NCBI GenBank assembly: GCA_033763995.1
Contig: JANRJL010000032.1
Coordinates: forward strand, 62,001-126,000
Length of the DNA stretch: 64,000 bases
Source: GCA-2737725 sp033763995
Lineage (GTDB): Bacteria; Pseudomonadota; Alphaproteobacteria; Rhodospirillales; Rhodospirillaceae
Reading direction: 5' to 3'
The notes beneath the pieces are model-generated. The model had not been told where the DNA came from. It did not search any database and saw only the letters and a list, made by a program, of their open reading frames with translations. Each line of letters starts with the position of its first letter. Position 1 is the stretch's first letter. A program made the position numbers and the translations under genes. Shown here piece after piece: positions 51,487-59,479 of this stretch.

Positions 51487-51881
51487 ACATCACGGCCGAC
51501 ACCAACGTCCTCGTGCGTGCCTTGACCGAAGACGATCCGCGACACGGAAAAATCGCGCAACAGATTCTAGGCCGCGCCGATCTCGTCGCCGTTCCGACAA
51601 CCACGTTGTGCGAGTTCGTCTGGGTGCTCGGGCAGGGTTATAAGCTCGACACGGCGAGCATCGCCGGCGCGGTCCGCGGGTTGATCGGCAGCGCGAACGT
51701 CGCGCTTAGCCGCCCCGCCGCCGAGGCCGGGCTAGCATTGCTGGACGCGGGCGGCGATTTCGCCGACGGCGTCATTGCCTTCGAGGGCGCCAAGCTCGGC
51801 GGCGAGACCTTCGTCTCGTTCGACAAGAAGGCCGTGAAACTGCTGGATCAGCGCGGCCACGCCGCGCGGCTGCTGGCATGA
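51483..51881 (+). CDS. vapC: PIN-domain ribonuclease toxin (VapC), second module
   Basis: A 132-residue PIN-domain protein beginning with GTG in a GTGA overlap with vapB. Catalytic acidic residues are visible: D6 in ITADTNVLVRAL, Glu in TTTLCEFVWVL, Asp in GGDFADGVIAF and Asp in FVSFDKKAVKLL. This second module has a different antitoxin class (AbrB) from the first (Phd) just upstream, so the two are unlikely to cross-neutralise. Confidence 0.93.
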   Translation: MNITADTNVLVRALTEDDPRHGKIAQQILGRADLVAVPTTTLCEFVWVLGQGYKLDTASIAGAVRGLIGSANVALSRPAAEAGLALLDAGGDFADGVIAFEGAKLGGETFVSFDKKAVKLLDQRGHAARLLA

Positions 51882-51894
51882 CCACGGCGGCGTG

Positions 51895-52257
51895 TTAGCG
51901 ACTTGTTTCGAGTTTGCGCATGCGAACGCGATCTGTTTCGACCACGGAGAAGTGGCCTGGCCAGTCCTGGCGCGCGGACATGATGCCTGTGATCCAAGGC
52001 CCGATCCGATCCGGCGAAGGCAACGCCATGCGCAGCAAGATGACTCCGCAATCGCGCGGCAGAGGCATTCGGCGCGCCAGCTCGCCGAAGTCCTTGTCGA
52101 ACGTGAGTAATATTCGGCGCTCCTGCGCCGTCCAAGCCAACACGTCGGCATCGGAGAGGCCGGGCGCGGCCGTTCGAATCCAAACGACGTCGTGGCCCGC
52201 ATCTGTAAGCGCCGCGACGGCGGCGGCGGGGATGTTCTCGTCGGCAAGCAAGCGCAT
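51895..52257 (-). CDS. DUF5615 PIN-like toxin candidate
   Basis: A 120-residue protein of the DUF5615 (Mut7-C-like, PIN-like) family: MRLLADENIPAAAVAALTDA, GHDVVWIRTAAPGLSDADVL, ERRILLTFDKDFGELA. The Asp6-Glu7 pair, the DADV Asp, and the TFDKDF Asp pair are the likely metal ligands. These proteins occur beside DUF433 proteins as probable TA pairs. The start is joined to the DUF433 stop as TGAATG, implying translational coupling. Confidence 0.9.
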   Translation of the reverse strand: MRLLADENIPAAAVAALTDAGHDVVWIRTAAPGLSDADVLAWTAQERRILLTFDKDFGELARRMPLPRDCGVILLRMALPSPDRIGPWITGIMSARQDWPGHFSVVETDRVRMRKLETSR

Positions 52258-52488
52258 TCAGGCGGCGCTTGGAAAAACTTTCTCCGAATTGAGCGTGTCG
52301 CGCGCGTAGGCGAGGCACGCCACGACATCCTCATGGGTGAGGTCGGGGTAATTCTTCAGAATATCCGCTTCGCTCCAGCCGTCGGCCATCAAGCCGATGA
52401 CAAACTCGACGGACAGCCTGGTTCCGCGAATCACGGGTTTCCCGCTTAAAACGTCGGCCGAGAGAGAGATACGAGGATGCTGGTTCAT
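52258..52488 (-). CDS. DUF433 protein, probable antitoxin
   Basis: A 76-residue protein from the ATG at 52488 (MNQHPRISLSADVLSGKPVI), with the DUF433 core RGTRLSVEFVIGLMADGWSE and ADILKNYPDLTHEDVVACLA, a winged-helix-like fold. It is the upstream gene of a pair with DUF5615. An AT-rich patch (TAATATATAG on the minus strand, 52519-52530) about 35 bases upstream is the likely -10 region. Starting 8 codons earlier is possible but less usual for the family. Confidence 0.88.
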   Translation of the reverse strand: MNQHPRISLSADVLSGKPVIRGTRLSVEFVIGLMADGWSEADILKNYPDLTHEDVVACLAYARDTLNSEKVFPSAA

Positions 52489-52566
52489 CCCGATGATTCC
52501 ATAAAGGGTCAATCTATATATTACCCGAAATCGAGGGGCGATGCGACCAGGAATAGCCGCACGCCC

Positions 52567-52642
52567 CTAAAACTGCCCCTTGACGGCGATCAGCCAGTAG
52601 CGGCTCCGGGCGCTTCCGAGAGTTCGAGGGTTATAAGCTTTC
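52567..52642 (-). pseudogene. 3' stub of a TonB-dependent receptor gene
   Basis: On the minus strand 76 bases encode AYNPRTLGSARSRYWLIAVK then GQF and a stop, matching the last residues of the intact-ended receptor at 53483 (GRYWLLSAKGQF); the DNA around the stop is also nearly identical (CCCCTAAAACTGCCCCTT). An in-frame stop lies immediately upstream, where the AT-rich gene 52648-53322 ends. It is therefore the leftover end of a second, lost receptor gene. Confidence 0.85.
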
Positions 52643-52647
52643 TTTGT

Positions 52648-53322
52648 CTATCGAGCATCTTTGTTCACGCGAGTGCCAGTATTCAGTATTTCCCGCATAG
52701 AGTTTGCAAATTCGTGTGCATTTAGGAATAGCCCGGGATCAGTCCATCCATCGTCTGTCGCCACGCCCATTTTCAGAATTGGGCCAGCATCTGGCTCATC
52801 CGTTCGGTATGTAAGTTCGAATCTTTCTGACTTAATGAAATCTGCTGGGTGAGCGAGCACCTTGTTCCGCATTCGTGTAACGCCACGAGGCTCAAATCTT
52901 GCAAATGAGGGCAAATCTCTCAGCGCCAGGACCAGTTGCCAAGCGAAGTAATAGAATGACTCTACGTAGAAGTTGAGGTCAAAACTAGTCTCGCCAAATC
53001 TTGCCGCAATGGAATTGAAATCTTGCGGAGAAATCTGGCCGCGAGCATTAGCAGATATTGGATTGATCGATGCGGTCAATACGTTTCCAAGGACTGACTT
53101 CGCGATGTCGCTTGATATCTGTGTTCGATATACCTTAAGAAGAATCTGGTGAATCTGATCAATTCGGAATTCAATTTCGCGAATGCGCCCCTGAATATAA
53201 GGCTGTTTTATCCAAGTCTCGTTTTCGTTGGCGCGCACATAATCTCTAAAATCGTGAACCAAAGAGCCAAAGTAAGGGCCCTTGTATCCTGGAAGTTTTG
53301 CGGCGGTGTCGGGTAAGGGCAT
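52648..53322 (-). CDS. Hypothetical AT-rich protein, possibly HEPN-like
   Basis: A 224-residue, mostly helical protein whose DNA is much richer in A/T than its surroundings. I do not recognise a family. The segment VTRMRNKVLAHPADF contains an R-x5-H pattern (RNKVLAH) reminiscent of the HEPN RNase motif and is followed by a basic stretch; this resemblance is weak. No signal peptide or transmembrane segment. It lies between a receptor 3' stub and the frameshifted receptor, so it probably arrived with, or replaced, part of a receptor gene. A defence-type cargo is possible but not shown. Confidence 0.7.
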   Translation of the reverse strand: MPLPDTAAKLPGYKGPYFGSLVHDFRDYVRANENETWIKQPYIQGRIREIEFRIDQIHQILLKVYRTQISSDIAKSVLGNVLTASINPISANARGQISPQDFNSIAARFGETSFDLNFYVESFYYFAWQLVLALRDLPSFARFEPRGVTRMRNKVLAHPADFIKSERFELTYRTDEPDAGPILKMGVATDDGWTDPGLFLNAHEFANSMREILNTGTRVNKDAR

Positions 53323-53482
53323 GTAGAAACCCGGTTAGGCCATTGGATGTCACATTTTTAGCTATGAAGCATGACTATAGGGAATCCAGAAAATAAAGTG
53401 ATGAAACTTGATGCCCCTGTTAAATCACGGTAACGGAGCATGACCAAGTGCAATTCTACAATGTCTATGATGCCGCGCGCCC

Positions 53483-55608
53483 CTAAAACTGCCCCTTGGC
53501 GGAGAGCAGCCAGTAGCGGCCCCAGGTGGCCTTGCGGCTGTCGAAGCGGCCGATGCGCCCGTCGATGGCGTTGACGGCATAGACGGTGCGGTTACGTTTC
53601 GCCACGCGGTTGGTGACGTTGCCCAATTCGTAATGCAGCGAGAATTCGCGGTACAGGGTGGTGTCGGCGAAAATCGAAAAGTTGATTTCGTCCTCGTTGG
53701 TCTCGACGCGGTCGAGATCGTAGATGTACGACGGGCCGTTCTTGGTGACGATGAACGTGAGCTGCGTGTCCAGCGGCTTGACCTCGTGCTTGTAGTTGAA
53801 GCTGAACTCGTAAGCGGGCTTGAGGCCGAAGCGGCGCGCGCGGCCGCTGAAGGGGTCGGTCACGCGCGTCGCGCGGCGCAGGTAGGTGGTCGTCAGCGAG
53901 CCGTCCCACAGGCCGAGCGCCTTGAGCTTGAGGCTCGCTTCCGCCTCGGCGCCGTATTCGCGCCCCGAACCGATGTTGCCCGGTTGGGAGAGGATGCCGC
54001 GGAAGGCGATTTTGTCTTTCACGTCGCTGACGTCGCGGTAAAAACCCCGCAGCGACAGAAATCCGCCGTTATCGGCCAGCTTGTGCTCGACGCCGGTTTC
54101 CAGGTCCCAGGATTTTTCCGGCAGCAGTTGCGGGTTGCCCTGGTCGAGCGTGCGGTCCTCGGCGCGCACCGTGGCGATGAACTCGAGAAAATCGAGCTGG
54201 CTCACGTCGCGCTTGGCCGAAACCCACAGTTTGTCGCTCGCCGTGGGCTTGTAGAACACGTCGACCGTGGGCTTCACGTACTGCAATGAACGCGAGCTGT
54301 TGAGGTCGTTGCCGTTCTGCTTGAGTTGGGACAACTCCACCGTCAGGCCGCTTTCCACCTGCCACGTCGTGTTGGGATCCCAGCGGTGGGTGGCGAAGAT
54401 TTCGCTGCGGTATTCCTTCACGGTCGTGTCGTTGTTGAAAATCGGCACGCGGGTGGACACGCCGCCCGCGACGGTGAACAAATTGAGTTCCGTATCTTGC
54501 GTGTTGAAGGCGCCCTCGACGCCGGCCTTGGCGGTTTGGCCCTGGGCCAACTCCCAGTCGAAGGTGCCGCGCAGGATGGTTTCGGTTTTCAGGTCGTCGC
54601 GGTCTTCCAGCGCGATGCGCGGCTGGCCCGGCGCGCGCAAGGCCAGCACCTCGCGGTCCTTTTTCTCGCCCTCGATGTTGAACAGCGCCACGGTCGTGAA
54701 CCGGCCGAGCCCCAAGGGGATTTCGTAATCGACGCTGACTTCGCCGGTTTCCCGATTCCGAATGTCGTTTTCCAGCGTGTCGCTGGTGACCGCGGCACCT
54801 CCGGGGACATAGCCGCGCAGCACGCGGCGTAATTACGGTCGATATCGCGGTGCTGGGCCAGCACGTTCAACTGCAGTTCGCGGTCGCCCGCGAGGCGCCA
54901 ATCGAAATTGCCGGTGGCGCGGTAATATTGATTGAGCGCCTGCTCCGTGTCGGTGGCGTCGGCGAAGGCGGCCTGGGCCGGCGTGCGGTTGATCTCCAGA
55001 CGCTGCCAGGGCCGATAAGAGACGTCGGAGAACATCGCCACGTTGGCGTTCATGTCCACCGAGTCATAAGCGTAGCCGACCGTGCCCAGCGGGCGGATGG
55101 TGCCGTCGCGGTAGCCGACGAAGCCGAGGAAATAGGACGGCGTGGCCTTGCCCTCGGTCTTGAGCACGATGTTGATGACGCGCCCCGAGGTGATTTCCAG
55201 CTCCGCCACGGCGCCGCGAATCACCTCGATGCGCTCCACCTGCGAGGCCGAGATGCGCCGCAGCACGGTGGCGCTGTTGTTGTCCTTGGCGGAAATCTGC
55301 TTGCCGTTGATGAGGATCTGGTCGCTGTTGGTGCGCAGGCCCCGGCGTTCCTCGGTGGCGCGGAAGGCCAGCGACACGCCGGGAATGCGGTCGAGCATGT
55401 CCTGCAGCGTGATGGGCCGGTATTGGGCGAAGAAGGCGGGCTCATACACCGCCACGGCGGCGTTGGCGTCGGGGCCTGAAGCGGGCACCACGGGCGCGGG
55501 TTCCCGGGAAAGGGCGCTCAGCGTGACGATGGGGGTGAGGGCGAGGAGAACAACGAAACCGATGCGGCGCACGAGACGGGCTTTTCGACCATGAGACGAG
55601 GCCGTCAC
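53483..55608 (-). pseudogene. TonB-dependent outer-membrane receptor, frameshifted
   Basis: The N-terminal frame (54836-55608 in practice) starts MTASSHGRKARLVRRIGFVV with a signal peptide, then a plug domain (PITLQDMLDRIPGVSLAFRA, GLRTNSDQILINGKQISAKD, SQVERIEVIRGA). The C-terminal frame (53483-54830) gives a TonB beta-barrel ending in RYWLLSAKGQF with the terminal Phe needed for outer-membrane insertion. The frames change near 54828: after QHRDIDRNY one frame continues AACCAAMSP while the barrel resumes as LRGYVPGGAAV, consistent with loss of a single base. Joined, the protein would be about 708 residues. A sequencing error cannot be excluded. Substrate unknown. Confidence 0.85.
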
Positions 55609-55630
55609 CTTACACGTCCGCGGCGGGCGC

Positions 55631-56518
55631 TCAATCCCAGCTCGGTTTGGGCGCGCATTGTGCGGCCATGAAGTCGATGAAGGCGCGCACGGGCGCTGCG
55701 ACGTGACGCGAGGGCGGATAGACGGCGTTGATGGTGCTGTGTTGCGGCACGTAGTCCTCGAGCACGCTGACCAGCGCGCCGCGCTTGATGTCGGGGCCGA
55801 CGATGAACGAGGGCACCCGCACCAGGCCGAGCCCCTTCAGCGCCAGGCGCCGCAGGATGTCGCCGTTGTTGCTGTGGGCGCGGCCCGCGACGTTGATCGC
55901 GCCGCCCTTGAGGCGCCAGCTCGTGGTGCCGTCGGCCTGGGTGTAGGTCAGGCAGTGGTGCGCCAAAAGATCCTTGGGCTTGTGCGGCGTGCCGTGGGCC
56001 TTCAAGTAGGCCGGCGCGGCGCAGATATAGACCTTCGACGGCGCCAGCACGCGCGCCTGCAGCGAGGAGTCCTTGAGGGTGCCGATGCGGATGGCCAGGT
56101 CGACGCGCTCCTCGATCAGGTCGATGTAGCGGTCGCTCAGGTTCAAGTCGACGACGATGTCGGGGTACTTTTTCATGAAGGTGGCGACAAAATCGCCCAA
56201 ATGCATGATGCCGAAGGTCATGGGCGCGGCCAGGCGCAGCCGGCCGGCCGGCGCGGCGGCCTGCCGGCGCACGGTCTGGTCGGCGTCCTCGAGGTCGGCC
56301 AACAGGCGCTCCGCCCGGCGCGCATAGGTCTCGCCCGCGCTGGTCAGGCCGACCTTGCGCGTGGTGCGGTTGAGCAGCCGCACGCCGAGATCGTGCTCCA
56401 GCGCCGTGACCTGCTTGCTCACGGCCGATTTCGACGTCTTCAGCCGGACGGCGGCGGCCGAGAAGCTCTCGGCCTCGGCCACGGCGGCGAAGGCGCGCAG
56501 GGCGGCGAGACGGTCCAT
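55631..56518 (-). CDS. LysR-family transcriptional regulator
   Basis: A 295-residue LysR regulator with the N-terminal HTH (LRAFAAVAEAESFSAAAVRL, KTSKSAVSKQVTALEHDLGV, residues about 6-45) and a C-terminal substrate-binding domain (GRLRLAAPMTFGIMHLGDFV onward). The closest familiar relatives are LysR proteins that sit divergently from pirin or quinone/oxidative-stress genes. Directly upstream is a 64-bp sequence with a GAAACAAT/ATTGTTTC inverted repeat, repeated at 60697 ahead of the pirin gene. It likely autoregulates and controls the genes beyond that element. Confidence 0.93.
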   Translation of the reverse strand: MDRLAALRAFAAVAEAESFSAAAVRLKTSKSAVSKQVTALEHDLGVRLLNRTTRKVGLTSAGETYARRAERLLADLEDADQTVRRQAAAPAGRLRLAAPMTFGIMHLGDFVATFMKKYPDIVVDLNLSDRYIDLIEERVDLAIRIGTLKDSSLQARVLAPSKVYICAAPAYLKAHGTPHKPKDLLAHHCLTYTQADGTTSWRLKGGAINVAGRAHSNNGDILRRLALKGLGLVRVPSFIVGPDIKRGALVSVLEDYVPQHSTINAVYPPSRHVAAPVRAFIDFMAAQCAPKPSWD

Positions 56519-56522
56519 GGCG

Positions 56523-56586
56523 GGGCTCCGTGATTAGTTCCTCTAGGGAAACAATTATGTTCACGGTTGGCCGATTGTTTCAACCG
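56523..56586. repeat. 64-bp direct repeat with LysR-type inverted repeat (copy 1)
   Basis: Starts GGGCTCCGTGATTAGTTCCT and ends ATTGTTTCAACCG. Within it GAAACAAT (56548-56555) and ATTGTTTC (56574-56581) form an inverted repeat with 18 bases between. Copy 2 at 60697-60760 has the same length with about nine substitutions. Position just upstream of the LysR start suggests the regulator's binding site. Confidence 0.85.
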
Positions 56587-56712
56587 GGAACAACCATGCG
56601 CCCTGGCTGCGCTGAGATCGTCGCGCGGCATTCGTCTCGGGTGGCAGGGTATCGACTTGGTACTTTCGTGGAGTCACGCTAGAAGTAGGACGTGGCTTAA
56701 ACAAGAGCCTGG

Positions 56713-57903
56713 GTGGCGCCGAAACGATCGCTTCAAGATCGCGGCAAGTCCACCGATGGGGGCCATGTGGCGGGAGAGTCCGTACAAGATGCGACGGCGC
56801 CTGACGCGCGCCTGCGACGCTGGCGCAGGCCACTCCTGGGTATTGGCCCGATCGCCGTGGCGGCGGTTGCCGGCTACCTGTACCTCTCGGGAGGCCGCTA
56901 TGTGGAAACCGACAATGCCTACGTCAACGCCGAAAAGGTCATGGTCGCGGCGGAGGTCTCCGGCATCATCGCCGAAGTCTTTGTGCGCGAGAATCAGCGC
57001 GTCGCCAAAGGCGATCGCCTTCTGCGCATCGACGACCAGGCCTACCGCATCGCCCTTCAGGAAGCCGAGGCTGAACTCGCCGGCGTCGGCGCCGAAATCG
57101 AAAGTCTCAGGGCGGCCTATCGGCAACAACGCTTGGAAGTGTCGCTGGCCCAAACGAACGAATCCTTCGCCGAGAAGGAATCCACGCGGCTCACGGCGTT
57201 GGCCGCATCCAATGCCGCCTCGCGCCAGGCGCTTGACGACGCGCAGCATGCCCTTGAGTCCGCGCGCAGGAAAATTCAAATCGCCGAACAGGAGTTGGCG
57301 CAAATTCTGGCGCAATCCGGCGGTAACCCCGATGGCGAGATCGAGCAGCATCCGAGATTCCGGGCCGCTCAAGCGGTGAGGGACCGGGCGGCCCTCGATC
57401 TTGACCGCACGATCATCCGCGCGCCCTTCGCGGGCATCGTCGGAAATGTGCCGGAGGCGGGCCGCCAGGTGACGGGAAATGGACCGCTCGGGCAACCGCT
57501 CATGAGCCTGGTGTCCGACAGCACGTACTGGGTTGACGCGAATTTCAAGGAAACGGATCTCGCGCATATCGCGCCGGGCCAGTCGGCGACGGTTCGGGTC
57601 GACACGTATCCTCGGCACCAATGGCGCGGCACGGTGGATAGCATCGGGCCGACAACGGGTGCCGTGTTTTCCGTTATTCCTGCGCAGAACGCGACCGGAA
57701 ACTGGGTCAAGGTGACACAACGTATCCCGGTGCGCGTCGCGATCTTAGCCGACAGCAAGGCCCCCGTGCTGCGCGTCGGCATGAGCGCGACCGTCGTCAT
57801 CGACACGGCGCGCTCGCGCTCGCTCAAGCAATTCTTACCCGGTCCCTTGTCGTGGTTCACCACCGCGTCCGAGGGTAAAGTCGCGCAACGGGACGAGCCG
57901 TGA
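56713..57903 (+). CDS. HlyD/EmrA-type membrane fusion protein
   Basis: A 396-residue periplasmic adaptor starting with GTG 56713. A single transmembrane segment (PLLGIGPIAVAAVAGYLYLS, residues about 40-59) precedes YVETDNAYVNAEKVMVAAEV, SGIIAEVFVRENQRVAKGD (lipoyl half), a long coiled coil (about residues 105-200), the second lipoyl half (RTIIRAPFAGIVGNVPEAG) and a beta-barrel (WVDANFKETDLAHIAPGQSA). The order is that of EmrA, which links an MFS pump to an outer-membrane channel. The stop overlaps the start of the MFS gene by four bases. No TolC-like gene is adjacent. Confidence 0.92.
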   Translation: MAPKRSLQDRGKSTDGGHVAGESVQDATAPDARLRRWRRPLLGIGPIAVAAVAGYLYLSGGRYVETDNAYVNAEKVMVAAEVSGIIAEVFVRENQRVAKGDRLLRIDDQAYRIALQEAEAELAGVGAEIESLRAAYRQQRLEVSLAQTNESFAEKESTRLTALAASNAASRQALDDAQHALESARRKIQIAEQELAQILAQSGGNPDGEIEQHPRFRAAQAVRDRAALDLDRTIIRAPFAGIVGNVPEAGRQVTGNGPLGQPLMSLVSDSTYWVDANFKETDLAHIAPGQSATVRVDTYPRHQWRGTVDSIGPTTGAVFSVIPAQNATGNWVKVTQRIPVRVAILADSKAPVLRVGMSATVVIDTARSRSLKQFLPGPLSWFTTASEGKVAQRDEP

Positions 57904-59405
57904 TGCCGACGGAAGATTCGCGCCAGCTGCGCTTTGAGCGCCGCATCGTCACCACAACCGTCATGGCGACGACGTTCATGGCGATCCTGGATTCGACCAT
58001 CGTCAATATCGCACTGCCGCAAATGCAGGGCAGCTTGTCGGCGACTCAGGACCAAATCACCTGGGTCCTGACCGGCTACATCGTGGCCTTGGCCGTGGCG
58101 ACGCCGCTGGGCGGGGCGCTGTCCGCGCGGTTGGGCCGTAAGCGTGTAATCGCGTTGGCCGTGCTGGGGTTCACGCTTGCCTCCGTGATGTGCGGCGCGG
58201 CGTCCTCGCTGTCTCAGATCGTGCTGTTCCGAGTGCTGCAAGGTTTTTTCGGCGCGGCGTTGGTGCCGCTCTCGCAGGCGATCCTGCTCGATCTCTATCC
58301 GCGCGAGAAACACGGCTTCGCCATGGCGGTATGGGGGGTCGGCGTGGTGTTCGCGCCGGTGCTCGGCCCGACTCTGGGCGGAATTCTCACCGAGTTTTAT
58401 AACTGGCGTTGGATTTTCTACATCAACGTGCCCGTCGGCGTCGCCGCGCTGTGCGGCATTCTCGCCTACGTCCGCGAGACCGACCGCCGGAATTCCCAGG
58501 ACTTCGACTATTTCGGGTTCATCTTCCTGGGCGTTGCCATCGGCGCGTTTCAGCTCATGCTCGACCGCGGCGAGTCGCTCGATTGGTTCGCGTCGACCGA
58601 AATCGTCGTCGAAGCCACCCTCGCGGGTCTCTCGTTCTATATGTTTCTCGTTCATACGATCACGACCCGTCACCCCTTCATTCCGCTCGCCATGTTCCGG
58701 GACCGCAATTTCGTGGCGAGCGTGGTGACGATCTTCATGATCAGCACCATTCATCTGGGCGCGCTCGCCCTGCTGCCGCCGTTCCTTCAACAATTGCTCG
58801 ACTACCCGGTGCTGACGGCGGGCTACGTTCTGGCGCCGCGCGGGCTCGGCACGATGACGGGAATCATCCTGGCCACGCGACTGGCGACGAAGCTCGACAT
58901 GCGATTGCTTGTCTTCTGCGGCCTCGTGCTGAATATCGTCGCGTTGTGGGAATTGTCGCATTTCAGTCTCGAAGTTCCGACGGACTTGATCGTGCGAACC
59001 GGCCTGATCCAAGGCTTGGGCTTGGGATTCATTTTCGTGCCGATGACCACGCTGGCGTTCGCCACTCTCCCGTCTTCGCTGCGCGATGAGGCGACCGCGA
59101 TGTTCAACCTCCTGCGCAACCTTGGCAGCAGCGTCGGCATTTCGATTTGGATCACCCTGCTGGTGCGCAACACGACAACCAATCACGCGGCGCTCGCCGA
59201 GCATTTGTCGCCCTTTCGCGACGCGCTTCAACATCCCTTGCTGCCCGGCGCTTGGGAATGGCGTTTGCCGTCGGGCGTGCTGGCCCTGAATGCCGAAGTG
59301 ACGCGCCAAGCCGGCGCGCTCGCGTATGTCGGCGACTTCCAGCTCATGATGTGGGTGACGGTGATCTGCGCGCTCCCTGTGCTCCTTTTGCGAAAGTCGC
59401 CCTGA
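57903..59405 (+). CDS. DHA2-family MFS efflux pump (EmrB/FarB-like)
   Basis: A 500-residue, 14-helix drug:H+ antiporter from ATG 57903 (GTG at 57900 is an alternative overlapping the emrA-like stop). The DHA2 signatures are visible: LDSTIVNIALPQMQGSL in helix 1, WVLTGYIVALAVATPLGGAL in helix 2, the loop GRKRVI, and FRVLQGFFGAALVPLSQAIL (motif C region follows). EmrB-type pumps export hydrophobic weak acids, fatty acids and other amphiphiles through EmrA and TolC. It sits between the adaptor and the acyltransferase-cNMP gene, pointing to export of that enzyme's product. Confidence 0.93.
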   Translation: MPTEDSRQLRFERRIVTTTVMATTFMAILDSTIVNIALPQMQGSLSATQDQITWVLTGYIVALAVATPLGGALSARLGRKRVIALAVLGFTLASVMCGAASSLSQIVLFRVLQGFFGAALVPLSQAILLDLYPREKHGFAMAVWGVGVVFAPVLGPTLGGILTEFYNWRWIFYINVPVGVAALCGILAYVRETDRRNSQDFDYFGFIFLGVAIGAFQLMLDRGESLDWFASTEIVVEATLAGLSFYMFLVHTITTRHPFIPLAMFRDRNFVASVVTIFMISTIHLGALALLPPFLQQLLDYPVLTAGYVLAPRGLGTMTGIILATRLATKLDMRLLVFCGLVLNIVALWELSHFSLEVPTDLIVRTGLIQGLGLGFIFVPMTTLAFATLPSSLRDEATAMFNLLRNLGSSVGISIWITLLVRNTTTNHAALAEHLSPFRDALQHPLLPGAWEWRLPSGVLALNAEVTRQAGALAYVGDFQLMMWVTVICALPVLLLRKSP

Positions 59406-59479
59406 ATGTCGCGTTTGTATGTCGCGAACGAGCCGCCAGCGGCTCAGATGCCGAACGTCGCTTGGATGTGGAAACGGTG

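Noticed and set aside
57369..59309. A 646-codon minus-strand frame
   Set aside because: Antisense shadow of the EmrA/EmrB-like genes; composition is His/Arg/Gln-rich with no recognisable domain.
59147..59479. Longer N-terminus for the acyltransferase-cNMP protein
   Set aside because: The extra codons overlap the end of the MFS pump gene in another frame and look non-coding; ATG 59480 gives a normal start.
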